From Dongia sedimenti (lineage in GTDB: Bacteria; Pseudomonadota; Alphaproteobacteria; Dongiales; Dongiaceae), in assembly GCA_030715195.1 (NCBI GenBank), contig JAUYVI010000001.1:620001-684000 (forward strand): a stretch of DNA of 64,000 bases. The letters are read 5' to 3'. Every line of letters starts with the position of its first letter. Within the stretch, counting starts at the first letter, position 1. Under the pieces are notes generated by a model that was not told the DNA's origin, searched no databases, and saw only the letters and a program-made list of their open reading frames with translations. Positions 18,790 to 28,949 of this stretch are shown in pieces. A program made the translations under genes and the position numbers.

Positions 18790-19746
18790 GTGCCGTTCAG
18801 CGCCGGGGCCGTGCTGGCCTTCACCGCCGCCGCTTTCTTTTCCATGAAAGCCATCTTCGTGAAGCTCGCCTATCTCGGGCAGATCGATGCCGGGCTGCCG
18901 ACCGATGCCGTGACCGTGCTGGCGCTGCGCATGCTGTTCTCGCTGCCGATCCTGGTGGTCGCGGGCTTCTGGTCCTCGCGCCGTCATCAGCATCGCCTGA
19001 CCCGGAAGGACTGGATCGCGGTGCTCTTCCTCGGCATCGTCGGCTACTACCTCTCGAGCCTCCTGGACTTCATGGGGTTGCAGTACATCACCGCCGGCCT
19101 CGAGCGGCTGATCCTGTTCCTTTATCCGACCGTCGTCGCGATCATCTCGTTCTTCGTGTTCAAGAAGCCGATCGGCCGCACCGGCATCGCGGCGCTGGTG
19201 CTTTCCTATATCGGCATCGCGCTCGCCAGCGTCCATGACGTGCGGACCAGCGGCGACGCCCATGCGGTTTTGATCGGCGGCGGCCTGATCTTCGCCTGCA
19301 CCATCACCTACGCGATCTATCTGGTCGGGCAGGGCGAGGTGGTCGGCCGCATCGGGGCGACCCGCTTCGCTGCCCTGGCGACCACCGTCGCCGCGGCCTG
19401 CGTGCTGATCCAGTTCGCGATCCAGAATCCGCCCGCCTCGCTGTTGACCCAGCCGTTCCCGGTCTACCTGCACTCCGGTCTCATGGCGCTGGTCTCCACC
19501 ATCCTGCCGATCTTCATGACCGCGAAGGCGATCCAGATGATCGGCGCGGCCAAGGTGTCGCTGATCGGCGCGGTCGGCCCGGTCGCCACCATCTTCTTCG
19601 GCTGGCTGCTCCTGAACGAGACCGTCTCGGTGCAGCAGATGATCGGCGCGGCGCTGGTTCTCTCCGGCGTCATCCTGGTCGCCCGGAAGGCGTCGCCGAA
19701 GCCCGTTGTGCCGGCGGTGGTTCAGGCGGCTCCGGCGGGGGAGTAG
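18790..19746 (+). CDS. EamA/DMT family transporter
   Basis: 318 residues with about ten TM helices in two EamA repeats (about 1-140 and 155-300), very hydrophobic, ending in a short Pro/Ala-rich tail. MGLQYITAGLERLILFLYPTVV and KVSLIGAVGPVATIFFGWLLLNE are typical of each repeat. It is an inner-membrane metabolite exporter or importer of unknown substrate. The GTG start at 18790 has a weak ribosome-binding site. It stands alone between rsfS and prfC. Confidence 0.85.
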   Translation: MPFSAGAVLAFTAAAFFSMKAIFVKLAYLGQIDAGLPTDAVTVLALRMLFSLPILVVAGFWSSRRHQHRLTRKDWIAVLFLGIVGYYLSSLLDFMGLQYITAGLERLILFLYPTVVAIISFFVFKKPIGRTGIAALVLSYIGIALASVHDVRTSGDAHAVLIGGGLIFACTITYAIYLVGQGEVVGRIGATRFAALATTVAAACVLIQFAIQNPPASLLTQPFPVYLHSGLMALVSTILPIFMTAKAIQMIGAAKVSLIGAVGPVATIFFGWLLLNETVSVQQMIGAALVLSGVILVARKASPKPVVPAVVQAAPAGE

Positions 19747-19780
19747 GGGCTCCTGGCTCCCTTTCAGCCACCAACTCGAT

Positions 19781-19869
19781 CGTCATCCCGGCGCTAGGCG
19801 CCGGGATCCACGCCTTGGGGCTTTTAAGAAAGAAAGGCGTGGATCCCGGGACCAAGTCCCGGGATGACG
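19781..19869. repeat. cloverleaf palindromic repeat, copy 3
   Basis: An 89-bp element, same orientation as copy 2. Its hairpins read CCCGGCGC-TAG-GCGCCGGG and CCCGGGAC-CAA-GTCCCGGG: bases differ from copies 1 and 2 but both strands of each stem changed together. Central stem ATCCACGCC/GGCGTGGAT and outer CGTCAT/ATGACG are unchanged. It lies upstream of prfC. Confidence 0.9.
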
Positions 19870-19960
19870 GTGTCTATTGCGGAGAGAGCAGCGCCCCTGA
19901 ATCCCCTGGAAAACCGGGGCAAAATCGCTACATTCCGCCCGGCTTTAAAGAAACGGACCG

Positions 19961-21559
19961 ATGAACAACCTCGCACCCCTGCTCGCCCGGGAAGTGGCTC
20001 GCCGCCGCACCTTCGCGATCATCGCCCATCCCGACGCGGGCAAGACCACGCTGACCGAAAAGCTGCTGCTGTTCGGCGGTGCGATCCAGCTGGCCGGCGC
20101 CGTGAAGGCGCGCGGCGAGCAGCGGCGCGCGCGTTCGGACTGGATGAAGGTCGAGCGCGAGCGCGGGATTTCGGTCACCGCCTCGGTCATGACCTTCGAG
20201 CACGAGGGCGAGATCTTCAATCTCCTCGACACGCCGGGCCACGAGGATTTCAGCGAGGACACCTACCGCACCCTGACCGCCGTGGATTCCGCCGTCATGG
20301 TGATCGACGCCGCCAAGGGCATCGAGACCCAGACCCGCAAGCTGTTCGAGGCCTGCCGGCTCCGCGACGTGCCGATCATCACCTTCATCAACAAGATGGA
20401 TCGCGAATCCCGCGATCCCTTCGACCTGCTCTCCGAGATCGAGCAGACCCTGGCGCTGGACGTGACGCCGGCCTCCTGGCCGATCGGCATGGGCAAGACC
20501 TTCCGCGGCTGCTTCGACATCTTCAAGGACCGCCTGGTGCTGTTCGACCGCGGCACCACCCAGGAGCAGACCGGCATCGAGATCAAGGGCCTCGACGATC
20601 CTCTGCTCGACCAGCGGCTGAAGCCGGACGAGGCGCAGCGCCTGCGCGACGAGGTCGAGATGGCGCGCGGCCTGATGCCGAAATTCGATCTCGAATCCTA
20701 TCGCGAGGGCCATCTCTCGCCGGTCTATTTCGGCTCGGCGGTCAACAATTTCGGCGTCGGCGAATTGCTGCACGGGCTCGCGGAATTCGCGCCGTCGCCG
20801 CGGCCGCAGCCGACCACCGGCCGCAAGGTCGAGCCGATGGAGGACAAGGTCTCCGGCTTCGTCTTCAAGATCCAGGCCAACATGGATCCGAAGCACCGCG
20901 ACCGCATCGCCTTCGTGCGGCTCTGCTCCGGCCATTTCGAGCGCGGCATGAAGCTCACCCACGTGCGCTCGTCGAAGCAGATCAACGTGCACAATGCCGT
21001 GCTCTTCCTGGCGCGCGACCGCGAGCTCGCGGAAGAGGCCTATGCCGGCGACATCATCGGCCTGCCGAACCACGGCAACCTCCGGATCGGCGACTCCTTG
21101 AGCGAAGGCGAGCCGCTGCAATTCACCGGCATCCCGAGCTTCGCCCCGGAGCATCTGCAGAGCGTTCGCGCCGACGATCCGCTGCGCGCGAAGCATCTCG
21201 GCAAGGCGCTGGAGCAGCTGGCGGAGGAGGGGGCGGCCCGCGTGCTGCGCCCGCAGATCGGCACCGAATGGATCGTCGGCGTGGTGGGCGCGCTGCAGTT
21301 CGAGATCCTTGCCGATCGCATCCGCACCGAATACGGATTGCAGGTCAAGTTCGAGCCGGTCGGCCTCTATGCCGCGCGCTGGGTCGAGAGCGACGATCCG
21401 GCGAAGCTGAAAGCGTTCCTCGACGAGACCCGCGCCGCCATCGCGCACGACCATAACGGCGATCCCGTCTTCCTCGCCCGCAACGCCTGGCATCTCGACC
21501 GCGCCCAGCAGGATCACCCCGAGATCCGCTTCCTGAAGACCAAGGAACAGGCGCACTAA
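19961..21559 (+). CDS. prfC: peptide chain release factor 3
   Basis: 532 residues. GTPase motifs: HPDAGKTTLTEKLL (about 24-37), RGISVTASV, DTPGHEDFSEDTYR and NKMDRESRD, followed by the RF3-specific WPIGMGKTFRGCFD and domains II/III. It recycles RF1/RF2 after peptide release. ATG at 19961 with AAAGAAACGGACCG upstream. The gene converges on the histidine kinase, with only 13 bases between the stops. Confidence 0.96.
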   Translation: MNNLAPLLAREVARRRTFAIIAHPDAGKTTLTEKLLLFGGAIQLAGAVKARGEQRRARSDWMKVERERGISVTASVMTFEHEGEIFNLLDTPGHEDFSEDTYRTLTAVDSAVMVIDAAKGIETQTRKLFEACRLRDVPIITFINKMDRESRDPFDLLSEIEQTLALDVTPASWPIGMGKTFRGCFDIFKDRLVLFDRGTTQEQTGIEIKGLDDPLLDQRLKPDEAQRLRDEVEMARGLMPKFDLESYREGHLSPVYFGSAVNNFGVGELLHGLAEFAPSPRPQPTTGRKVEPMEDKVSGFVFKIQANMDPKHRDRIAFVRLCSGHFERGMKLTHVRSSKQINVHNAVLFLARDRELAEEAYAGDIIGLPNHGNLRIGDSLSEGEPLQFTGIPSFAPEHLQSVRADDPLRAKHLGKALEQLAEEGAARVLRPQIGTEWIVGVVGALQFEILADRIRTEYGLQVKFEPVGLYAARWVESDDPAKLKAFLDETRAAIAHDHNGDPVFLARNAWHLDRAQQDHPEIRFLKTKEQAH

Positions 21560-21572
21560 AGTCCGGCGCCCG

Positions 21573-23105
21573 TCAAACCGTCGGCTTCATCCGCGGCAGG
21601 GTGATGGTGGCGGTGGTGCCGACGCCCTTGGTGCTGACGATGTCGAACGTACCGCCATGCAGTTCGACCAGCGATTTCACCAGGGTGAGGCCGATGCCGG
21701 TGCCCTTGCGCTGGCGGGCGAGCTCGCTATCGATTTGGCCGAAGGGCAGCATCGCCTTCTCGAGCTCGGCCGGCGTCATGCCGATGCCGTTATCGGCGAC
21801 CGCGATCGCGACCCCGCCGGCGCCGGTCTTGCGGAAGCTCAGGGTGACGACGCCGCCGGCCGGGGTGAACTTCACCGCGTTGGACATCAGGTTGATGATC
21901 ATCTGCTTGGCGGCGCGCGCGTCGGCATGGAGCTCGGTGCAGCCCGGCTCGATCTCGAGCTTGATCACGACCGAGGAATCCCGCGCCATGCCGATCACCA
22001 TGGCGCGGCAGGATTCCGCGAGGGCGGCGATCTCCAGGGGCTCGATGGTGAGCTCCATCCTGCCGGCCTCGATCTTCGACATATCGAGGATGTCGTTGAT
22101 CAGCGAAAGCAGCAGTTCGCCGCTGTTGTGGATCAGCTCGACGTATTCGCGATAGCGCTCCGGCTCGACCGGCCCGAACAGCCCCGCCCGCATGATGTCG
22201 GCGAAGCCGATGATGCCGTTGAGCGGCGTGCGCAGCTCATGGCTCATATGGGCGAGGAAGCGCGACTTGGCGCGGTTGCTGTTCTCGGCGGCGATCTGGG
22301 CCTCGCGCAATTCCTCGGCCACCGCCAGCAGGGCCGTGTTCTTGCGCTGCAGCTCGTCGCGCGCAAGGATCATGGCCGTGATGTTGAAGCCGATCGACAG
22401 GAACTCGGGGATCTCGCCCGAATGAGCCGCCAGCGCGACGTCGATCCAGCGATACCAGCGCTGCGAGCCGTCGGCCTGGGTCTTGGCGATCTGGTTGGTG
22501 TTGATGATGGTGCGGGAGCCCGCCCCGGCGACGGCGCGCCGGATGATCTCGAGCTCGGCGGCCGGCAGCCATTCGGCGAAGCTGTGGCCGATCACCTGGG
22601 CCGGGCGGCGGTCGTGGAATTGCGCATAGCTCTCCGAGCAATCGAGCACGGTGAGGTCGGCGCGATAGCGCACCAGCATGTCGTCCCCGACCGCGTCGAT
22701 GCCGGTCGTTCCCTGCAGCGACTGGGGACGCAGGTCCACCAGCAGCAGCTGCACCGCGTCGTTCTGCGGCATCAGGACCAGGCGGCTGGGGATGGCGCCC
22801 TGAGGCAGGGTCACGGCGACGTCGATTTCCAGGACTTCGCCCTTCGTCAGGCAGGCGCGGACGGCGCCGGCAAGCGTTGCCGCATCGGTGCCGAGCACCT
22901 CGGCCGCGGGCCGGCCGGCGATCTCCTCCGGCCGTTTCCGGAACAGGGCCGCCAGCGCCGCGGAGGCGGAAATCAGGCATGGCCTGCCGTCACGCTCCAG
23001 CCGCAACAGGCAGCGCGGGGTATCGCGATAATGCGGCTCGACGGAATCCCCTTCGGCCGCGCGAGCCTCGGCTCCAACGGTCATGCCGCTATTATGCCCT
23101 GGCAC
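21573..23105 (-). CDS. soluble PAS-PAS histidine kinase
   Basis: 510 residues, no TM helix. An N-terminal PAS-like region (about 25-125), a second PAS/PAC (about 140-260) and a short coiled coil precede HisKA with the H-box FLAHMSHELRTPLNGIIGF (His near 295) and HATPase_c with N-box NLMSNAVKF, G1 VADNGIGM and G2 GTGIGLTLVKSLVELHGG. It probably autophosphorylates in response to a cytoplasmic signal; the cognate regulator is not adjacent. GTG 23105 and ATG 23084 are both possible starts. Confidence 0.9.
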   Translation of the reverse strand: MPGHNSGMTVGAEARAAEGDSVEPHYRDTPRCLLRLERDGRPCLISASAALAALFRKRPEEIAGRPAAEVLGTDAATLAGAVRACLTKGEVLEIDVAVTLPQGAIPSRLVLMPQNDAVQLLLVDLRPQSLQGTTGIDAVGDDMLVRYRADLTVLDCSESYAQFHDRRPAQVIGHSFAEWLPAAELEIIRRAVAGAGSRTIINTNQIAKTQADGSQRWYRWIDVALAAHSGEIPEFLSIGFNITAMILARDELQRKNTALLAVAEELREAQIAAENSNRAKSRFLAHMSHELRTPLNGIIGFADIMRAGLFGPVEPERYREYVELIHNSGELLLSLINDILDMSKIEAGRMELTIEPLEIAALAESCRAMVIGMARDSSVVIKLEIEPGCTELHADARAAKQMIINLMSNAVKFTPAGGVVTLSFRKTGAGGVAIAVADNGIGMTPAELEKAMLPFGQIDSELARQRKGTGIGLTLVKSLVELHGGTFDIVSTKGVGTTATITLPRMKPTV

Positions 23106-23254
23106 ATGTTAAGAAGCGGTTCTTATTCTTATTGTCTAATTTTTTCAATGGCTTGCCAATCGGAGTCCGGAGCCGAGTCGCCACGAAAATGCTTGCTGCT
23201 CGGGCGCGACGCCTTTGCTAGGTTCGCGCGCTCCATCGACAGCGGGAAACTCAG

Positions 23255-24232
23255 ATGACGATTCTGGTCACCGGCGCGGCCGGCTTCATCGGGTTTCACG
23301 TCGCGAACGCGCTCCTCGATCGCGGCGAGACGGTGCTCGGGCTCGACAATCTCAACCGCTACTACGACCCGAAGCTGAAGGCCGGGCGGCTGGAGCAGCT
23401 GGAGCGGCGCCAGGGCTTCCGCTTCGTCTATGCCGATATCGGCCGGTTCCAGGCGCTGGAGGCCGCCGCATACAATGATATGCCGAAGATCGACCGCATC
23501 GTGCATCTGGCGGCGCAAGCCGGTGTCCGCCATTCGATCGATCACCCGCAGGACTACCTGCAGTCCAATTATGCCGGCCATCTCAACATCCTCGAGCTGG
23601 CGCGGCGCCTCTCCAATCTGAAACACCTGGTCTATGCCAGCTCGAGCTCGGTCTATGGCGGCTCGACCGCCATTCCCTTCGCGCTCGACAATCCGGTCGA
23701 CCGGCCGACCTCGCTCTATGCCGCGAGCAAGCGCGCGAACGAGCTGGCCAGCATTTCCTATGCGAGCCTCTACCGCATCCCGCAGACCGGGCTGCGCTTC
23801 TTCACCGTCTACGGTCCCTGGGGCCGACCTGACATGGCCTATTATCGCTTCACGGCCGATATCCTGGCGGGCAGGCCGATCCCGGTCTACGGCGACGGCA
23901 CGCAGAGCCGCGACTTCACCTATGTCGAGGATATCGTCGCGGGCGTGGTCGGCGCGCTGGATCGCCCGCCGATCTCCAACACCGCGCCGCATCGTCTGTT
24001 CAACCTCGGCAACGACAAGCCGAACACCTTGAACCGGCTGATCGAGCTCATCGAGGACGCCTGCGGCAAGAAGGCAGTACGCGATGTGAAGCCGGTCCAG
24101 CCGGCCGACGTGCCCGCGACCTGGGCCGATATCTCCGAAAGCCGCCGCGAGCTCGATTTCACGCCGCGCACGGCATTGGAAGACGGGATACCGCGCTTCG
24201 TCGACTGGTATCGCGGGTTCGCCAAGGACTAG
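23255..24232 (+). CDS. UDP-glucuronate 4-epimerase-type nucleotide-sugar epimerase
   Basis: 325 residues, extended SDR. NAD motif TGAAGFIGFHVANALLDRG (about 6-24), SSSSVYGG with the catalytic Ser, YAASKRANEL with Tyr/Lys, and RFFTVYGPWGRPDMA, the wording typical of the uronate-epimerase (CapI/LpsL) subgroup. It would supply UDP-galacturonate for envelope polysaccharide or LPS. Its stop shares CTAG with the stop of the convergent VOC gene. Confidence 0.9.
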   Translation: MTILVTGAAGFIGFHVANALLDRGETVLGLDNLNRYYDPKLKAGRLEQLERRQGFRFVYADIGRFQALEAAAYNDMPKIDRIVHLAAQAGVRHSIDHPQDYLQSNYAGHLNILELARRLSNLKHLVYASSSSVYGGSTAIPFALDNPVDRPTSLYAASKRANELASISYASLYRIPQTGLRFFTVYGPWGRPDMAYYRFTADILAGRPIPVYGDGTQSRDFTYVEDIVAGVVGALDRPPISNTAPHRLFNLGNDKPNTLNRLIELIEDACGKKAVRDVKPVQPADVPATWADISESRRELDFTPRTALEDGIPRFVDWYRGFAKD

Positions 24233-24678
24233 CCCCTGGGGCGCCCCGGCACCCAGCAATAGCCGTCGGGGTCGAGGATGTACGCCTCGCGCAACCCATG
24301 CGGCTTGTCGCTGGCTTCCTGCAGCACATGGGCGCCGTGTGCCGCGGCGCGCGCAACTGCCGCATCGGGGTCGCAGTCATAGAGCCGGATCTCCGCGCCG
24401 AGGCCGCGCGGCGCGGAATCGTCCAGCAGCGGCAGCAGCGGGTTGGCGTGATAGGTGCCGTCGGCATGCAGCATCCACTCCGCCGCCGCGCGTGCGGTCG
24501 CATAGCGCAGGACCGCGAAATCCCGATCCGCATAGGCGACCGTGGCGCCGAGAACGTCGCGCGCGAAGGCGACCGACCGGGCCACGTCGCGGACCAGCAG
24601 GTTTACCCCTAACCCATTGAGCGAGCGGCCATATTCTTCGGCGCTCGGGAACGGTTCGTCGGCATTCCCCATGTGCAC
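24229..24678 (-). CDS. VOC/glyoxalase superfamily protein
   Basis: 149 residues. [23 protein letters not shown] begins the fold, and the two beta-alpha-beta-beta-beta halves end in [17 protein letters not shown]. Possible metal ligands are limited, so enzymatic function is open. ATG at 24678 or 24672. It is divergent from mutL with only about 30 bases between starts. Confidence 0.8.
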   Translation of the reverse strand: MHMGNADEPFPSAEEYGRSLNGLGVNLLVRDVARSVAFARDVLGATVAYADRDFAVLRYATARAAAEWMLHADGTYHANPLLPLLDDSAPRGLGAEIRLYDCDPDAAVARAAAHGAHVLQEASDKPHGLREAYILDPDGYCWVPGRPRG

Positions 24679-24708
24679 CCTCCCCGGTGGCAGGCTAGAC
24701 TAGCGCCC

Positions 24709-26505
24709 ATGTCGATTCGCCTGCTACCGCCCAACCTGGTCAACCAGATCGCCGCCGGCGAGGTCGTCGAGCGGCCGGCTTCGGTCGTGAAGGAGCTGGT
24801 CGAGAACGCGCTCGATGCCGGCGCGCGCCGCGTCGACGTCACCTTGCGCGACGGCGGCCGCGCCCTCATCTCCGTCGCCGATGACGGCCATGGCATGGAC
24901 CGCGACGAGCTCGCCCTCGCGGTCGAGCGCCACGCCACCTCGAAGCTGCCGGGCGACGATCTGGTCCATATCAGCCAGTTCGGCTTCCGCGGCGAGGCGC
25001 TGCCGGCGATCGGCGCGGTCGGCCGCCTCGCGATCACCACGCGGCGGCGCGATGCCGAGCACGGCTGGCGCCTCTTGGTCGAAGGCGGAGAGACGTCGCC
25101 GATCGAGCCGGCGCCGGCCAATCCGGGCACGCGGGTCGAGCTGCGCGATCTCTTCTACGCCGTGCCGGCGCGGTTGAAGTTCCTGAAATCCGCACGCTCC
25201 GAATTGAACGCGGTCACCGAGATCGTCGAGCGCCTCGCCATGGCGCATCCCGAGGTCGCCTTCAGCTTGACCGACGACGACCGCACCGTGCTCCGCTTCC
25301 ATGCCGAGGCGCATGACCTGATCTCCGAGGCGGAAACCGCGCGGCTGAAGCGTCTCTCCGCCGTCATGGGCCGCGACTTCGCCGAGAACGCGGCGCCGGT
25401 CGAGGCGATGCGCGACGGCCATCGCATCACCGGCTTCGCTGGATTGCCGACGCTCAACCGCGCGACGGCCTCGATGCAGTACCTCTTCGTCAACGGCAGG
25501 CCGGTCAAGGACCGCTTGCTGGTGGGGGCGATCCGCGGCGCCTATCAGGACTTCCTGGCGCGCGACCGCCATCCGCTGGCGGTGCTGTTCGTCGATTGCC
25601 CGCCCGAGGATGTCGACGTCAACGTCCACCCGGCGAAAGCCGAGGTGCGGTTCCGCGACGCGGCTTTGGTGCGCGGCCTGATCGTCGGCGGCATCCGCCA
25701 TGCGTTGTCCGGCGCCGGGCATCGCGCCTCGACCACGGTTGCCAGCGCGACCCTGCAGGGCTTCTCGGCGCCGCCGATGCCGGCCTATCAGGGGATGCCG
25801 CGCAACGGTCCTTCGGTCATGCATCTCGCCGCGCAGGCGGTCGCGGCTTTCGCGCCGCTCGACCCGGAACTGGCGCGGCCCTCCATGCGGACCGAGGCGA
25901 CGCCGGAAACCACGGCCTTGCGCGACTATCCGCTGGGTGTCGCGCGGGCGCAGCTGCACGGCACCTATGTCGTGGCGCAGACCGCCGACGGCATCGTCAT
26001 CGTCGACCAGCATGCCGCCCATGAGCGGCTGGTCTATGAGCGCATGAAAGAGGCGCTCGCCGCGACCGGCATCGCGCGCCAGGCACTGCTGATCCCGGAA
26101 GTGGTCGAGCTCGACCAGCCCGCCGCCGAACGCCTGCTGGCGCGGGCCGCGGAGCTGGAAGAGCTGGGTCTGGTGATCGAGAGCTTCGGCCCGGCGACGG
26201 TGGTGGTGCGCGAAGTGCCGGCCTTGCTCGGCGCGACCGACGTGCACGGCTTGCTGCGCGACCTGGCCGACGAGCTCGCCGAGTTCGACACGGCATTGAG
26301 CCTCAAGGAACGGCTGGAGCATGTTTGCGGCACCATGGCCTGCCACGGCTCGGTGCGCGCCGGAAGGCAGTTGAACCAGGCCGAGATGGACGCGCTGTTG
26401 CGCCAGATGGAAGCGACGCCACATTCCGGCCAGTGCAACCACGGCCGCCCGACCTATGTCGAATTGAAGCTCGCGGATATCGAGCGGTTGTTCGGGCGGC
26501 GGTAG
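24709..26505 (+). CDS. mutL: DNA mismatch repair protein MutL (endonuclease type)
   Basis: 598 residues. GHKL ATPase motifs: [46 protein letters not shown]. The C-terminal dimerisation domain carries [12 protein letters not shown] (about residues 437-448), which fits the DQHA(x)2E(x)4E nuclease metal motif, plus ACHGSVRAG and QCNHGRPT. It should therefore nick DNA itself, consistent with no MutH. ATG at 24709 matches the family start MSIRLLPPN. Confidence 0.96.
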   Translation: MSIRLLPPNLVNQIAAGEVVERPASVVKELVENALDAGARRVDVTLRDGGRALISVADDGHGMDRDELALAVERHATSKLPGDDLVHISQFGFRGEALPAIGAVGRLAITTRRRDAEHGWRLLVEGGETSPIEPAPANPGTRVELRDLFYAVPARLKFLKSARSELNAVTEIVERLAMAHPEVAFSLTDDDRTVLRFHAEAHDLISEAETARLKRLSAVMGRDFAENAAPVEAMRDGHRITGFAGLPTLNRATASMQYLFVNGRPVKDRLLVGAIRGAYQDFLARDRHPLAVLFVDCPPEDVDVNVHPAKAEVRFRDAALVRGLIVGGIRHALSGAGHRASTTVASATLQGFSAPPMPAYQGMPRNGPSVMHLAAQAVAAFAPLDPELARPSMRTEATPETTALRDYPLGVARAQLHGTYVVAQTADGIVIVDQHAAHERLVYERMKEALAATGIARQALLIPEVVELDQPAAERLLARAAELEELGLVIESFGPATVVVREVPALLGATDVHGLLRDLADELAEFDTALSLKERLEHVCGTMACHGSVRAGRQLNQAEMDALLRQMEATPHSGQCNHGRPTYVELKLADIERLFGRR

Positions 26506-26543
26506 AGCACTGGAACTTCTGTTGTGCCCGCGATCTGCGGCAT

Positions 26544-26684
26544 CACGGCTGCAGTGCCCCCCACCAACCTCCCCCCTAAAGAGGGGGAGGCTTTTGCCGA
26601 GTGGTCGGTGAGAGCCAATGGGGCTGGGTGCGAGTGCTCTTCTCCCCCTCTTTAGGGGGGAGTAAGAGGGGGGCGCCGCAGCCT
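26544..26684. repeat. long GC-rich inverted repeat (type B), copy 1
   Basis: Outer arms CACGGCTGCAGTGCCCCCC / GGGGGGCGCCGCAGCC and inner arms CTCCCCCCTAAAGAGGGGG / CCCCCTCTTTAGGGGGGAG surround about 45 unrelated bases. It fills the mutL-rsmD convergent spacer and could fold into a long hairpin acting as a bidirectional terminator. Confidence 0.8.
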
Positions 26685-26724
26685 GAGAGCTACAGGTTTT
26701 GAGCGCAGGGGGAGATTCAATGCT

Positions 26725-27279
26725 CTAGTGGTGCCGCAGCAGCACCATCCGCGCCTTGCCATATTCCCGGTCGTCCAGCACCTCGAACCCTTCGGGCGCC
26801 GTAAACGCATCCTTGCGATGCATCTCGGCGACCAGCAGTGCCTCCGGCGCGATCCATCCGGCCTCGCGCAGCGCATCCAGCGCCGGCACGACCAGATCCT
26901 TCTGATAGGGCGGATCGAGAAAAATCAGCGAAGCCGGTCCCCAGTTGAGCGAGACCCGTGGCGGCTTCAACGCATCGTTGATGAACAGCTGGGCGCGCGC
27001 CTGTTCGCGGCAGGCGGCGATGTTCTTCTTGATCGCCTCGGCGGCGCTGCGGTCGCTTTCGATGAAGCTGGCGCGCTCGGCCCCGCGCGACAGCGCCTCG
27101 AGGCCCATGGCGCCGGATCCGGCGAAGACATCGAGCACCTTGGCCTCGCGGATCGCGTCATAGGTATGGGTGATGATGTTGAACACCGCCTGCCGCGCGC
27201 GGTCGGCGGTCGGCCTGGTGTCGTGCCCTTCGGGCGTCGCGAGCTTTACGCCTCTATGACTTCCGGCGTCGATCCGCAT
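26725..27279 (-). CDS. rsmD: 16S rRNA (guanine-966-N2)-methyltransferase RsmD
   Basis: 184 residues. DTRPTADRARQAVFNII, the SAM motif VLDVFAGSGAMGLEALSRGA and the catalytic IFLDPPYQ are RsmD signatures. It methylates G966 in helix 31 of 16S rRNA. ATG at 27279 (MRIDAGSHRG) is the family start and lies 26 bases inside the end of rluB, so the two are translationally linked. Confidence 0.95.
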   Translation of the reverse strand: MRIDAGSHRGVKLATPEGHDTRPTADRARQAVFNIITHTYDAIREAKVLDVFAGSGAMGLEALSRGAERASFIESDRSAAEAIKKNIAACREQARAQLFINDALKPPRVSLNWGPASLIFLDPPYQKDLVVPALDALREAGWIAPEALLVAEMHRKDAFTAPEGFEVLDDREYGKARMVLLRHH

Positions 27280-28156
27280 TGGGCTTTCGGACCGGTGGTT
27301 TCGGCTTGCCGCTGGGAGCAGCCTTGGGCGCAACCCTAGGCGCCAGCTTGAGCGTCCCCTTCGGCATTTCTCTGGGTTTGTCCTTGGGCTTTTCCTTGTG
27401 GCGATCGGTCGGCGTCTCGATGCCGAGCTGGTCCTTCAGCACCTTGCCTTTGACCTCCTCGACCGCGCCCTTGTCGAGATTGCCGAGTTGGAAAGGCCCA
27501 TAGGAGATGCGGATCAGGCGGCTCACCCCCCAGCCGAAATGGCTGCAGAGCTTGCGGATCTCGCGGTTCTTGCCTTCGGTCAGCGCCATGGTCAGCCAGG
27601 CATTGTCGCCCTGCTGGCGGTCGAGCGTGGCCTGCACCGCGCCGTATTTGATGCCATCGACCGTGATGCCTTTGCGCAATTCGTTGAGATGCGCCACTTC
27701 GACCGTGCCGTTGACCCGCACGCGATAGCGCCGCACCCAGCCGGTCGAGGGCAGTTCCAGCCGCCGCGCCAGCTCGCCGTCATTGGTGAGCAGCAGCAGG
27801 CCTTCGGAATTGAGATCGAGCCGGCCGATCGAGACCACGCGCGGCAGTTCCGGCGGCAGGTTCTCGAACACGGTCGGACGGCCCTGCGGATCCTTGGCGG
27901 TGGTCAAAAGCCCGCGCGGCTTGTGATAGCGCCAGAGCCGGATCTTCTCCTTGTCGGGCAGCGGCTTGCCGTCGATGCGGATATCGTCGCGGGCGGTGAC
28001 GTTGAGCGCCGGCGAGGTCAGCTTCTGGCCGTTGACCTTGACCCGGCCCTCGGCGATCCAGGCTTCCGCTTCGCGGCGCGAGCACAATCCCGCGCGCGCC
28101 ATCACCTTGGCGATGCGTTCGCCTTCCCTGGATTCCTCGGGCGGCGTCGTGCTCAT
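27254..28156 (-). CDS. rluB: 23S rRNA pseudouridine synthase (RluB-type)
   Basis: 300 residues. S4 RNA-binding domain at the N-terminus (RIAKVMARAGLCSRREAEAWIAEGRV), then the RsuA/RluB catalytic motif GRLDLNSEGLLLLTNDGELA (Asp near 117) and KNREIRKLCSHFGW. The C-terminal about 60 residues are a Lys/Pro-rich low-complexity tail. It isomerises a uridine of 23S rRNA; RluB versus RluE/F cannot be settled by eye. ATG at 28156 overlaps the upstream stop (ATGA). Confidence 0.9.
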   Translation of the reverse strand: MSTTPPEESREGERIAKVMARAGLCSRREAEAWIAEGRVKVNGQKLTSPALNVTARDDIRIDGKPLPDKEKIRLWRYHKPRGLLTTAKDPQGRPTVFENLPPELPRVVSIGRLDLNSEGLLLLTNDGELARRLELPSTGWVRRYRVRVNGTVEVAHLNELRKGITVDGIKYGAVQATLDRQQGDNAWLTMALTEGKNREIRKLCSHFGWGVSRLIRISYGPFQLGNLDKGAVEEVKGKVLKDQLGIETPTDRHKEKPKDKPREMPKGTLKLAPRVAPKAAPSGKPKPPVRKPNADRRRKS

Positions 28157-28869
28157 TTGGGGGAAGCGGCGGCGATCAGGGCCTGGAACAGCTTCTTGTC
28201 CGCGTCGACGATCCGGAACTCCGGATGCCATTGCACGCCGATGCAGAACGGCAGGCGCGGATCCTCGATGCCTTCGATGACGCCGTCGCCGGCGACCGCA
28301 TTGACGACCACGCCCGGCCCGACCGATTTCACCGCCTGGTGATGCGCGCTGTTGACCTTGATCTCGTCCAAGCCGCTGATCCGGTGCAGCAGCGAGCCCG
28401 GCGTCACCTTGACCGCGTGCCCCGGCGTGTTGCGCGGGTTGGGCTGCTCGTGCAACAGCGAGTCCGAGACCTCGTCCTCGATATGCTGGATCAGCGTACC
28501 GCCGAGGATGACGTTCAAGAGCTGCTCGCCGCCGCAGATGCCGAGGACGGGCTTCTTGCGCGCCAGCATCGCCTTGGTGACGCCAAGCTCGAAATTGGTG
28601 CGGTTGGGCTTCAGGGTCACCGTTGCATGTTTGGTATTGTCGCCGAACATGGCGGGATCGACGTCGAAGGCGCCGCCGGTCACCACCAGCGCATCCAGCC
28701 GGTCGGCATAGGATTCAACGGCATCCGGCGCATGGGGCAGGCCGACCGGCATGCCGCCCGCTTCGGCGATCGCGTCGGCATAATTGGCGCGCATGCCATA
28801 GCGCGCGGTCCGGGCAATGCCTTCGCCCTCGTCGGAATCCAGGGTTAGGCCGATCAATGGCTGTTTCAT
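28153..28869 (-). CDS. class I glutamine-amidotransferase-like hydrolase (PuuD/C26 type)
   Basis: 238 residues. Nucleophile elbow GICGGEQLLNVILGGTL (Cys near 121), and the His/Glu pair in GVQWHPEF. The opening MKQPLIGLTLDSDEGEG and the conserved NSAHHQAVK match the gamma-glutamyl-GABA hydrolase family of peptidase C26. It is the first gene of the rluB-rsmD transcript. The FAD oxidoreductase at 30849 is PuuB-like, but no PuuA or PuuC is present, so a putrescine role is only suggested. Confidence 0.82.
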   Translation of the reverse strand: MKQPLIGLTLDSDEGEGIARTARYGMRANYADAIAEAGGMPVGLPHAPDAVESYADRLDALVVTGGAFDVDPAMFGDNTKHATVTLKPNRTNFELGVTKAMLARKKPVLGICGGEQLLNVILGGTLIQHIEDEVSDSLLHEQPNPRNTPGHAVKVTPGSLLHRISGLDEIKVNSAHHQAVKSVGPGVVVNAVAGDGVIEGIEDPRLPFCIGVQWHPEFRIVDADKKLFQALIAAASPK

Positions 28870-28949
28870 GGGGGCAAGCTAAACCATATCGGCCCGGCCG
28901 CGACAAGCATCCCTTGACCGGAAATGGCCTGCGGTTTCAAGTGCCGGGG

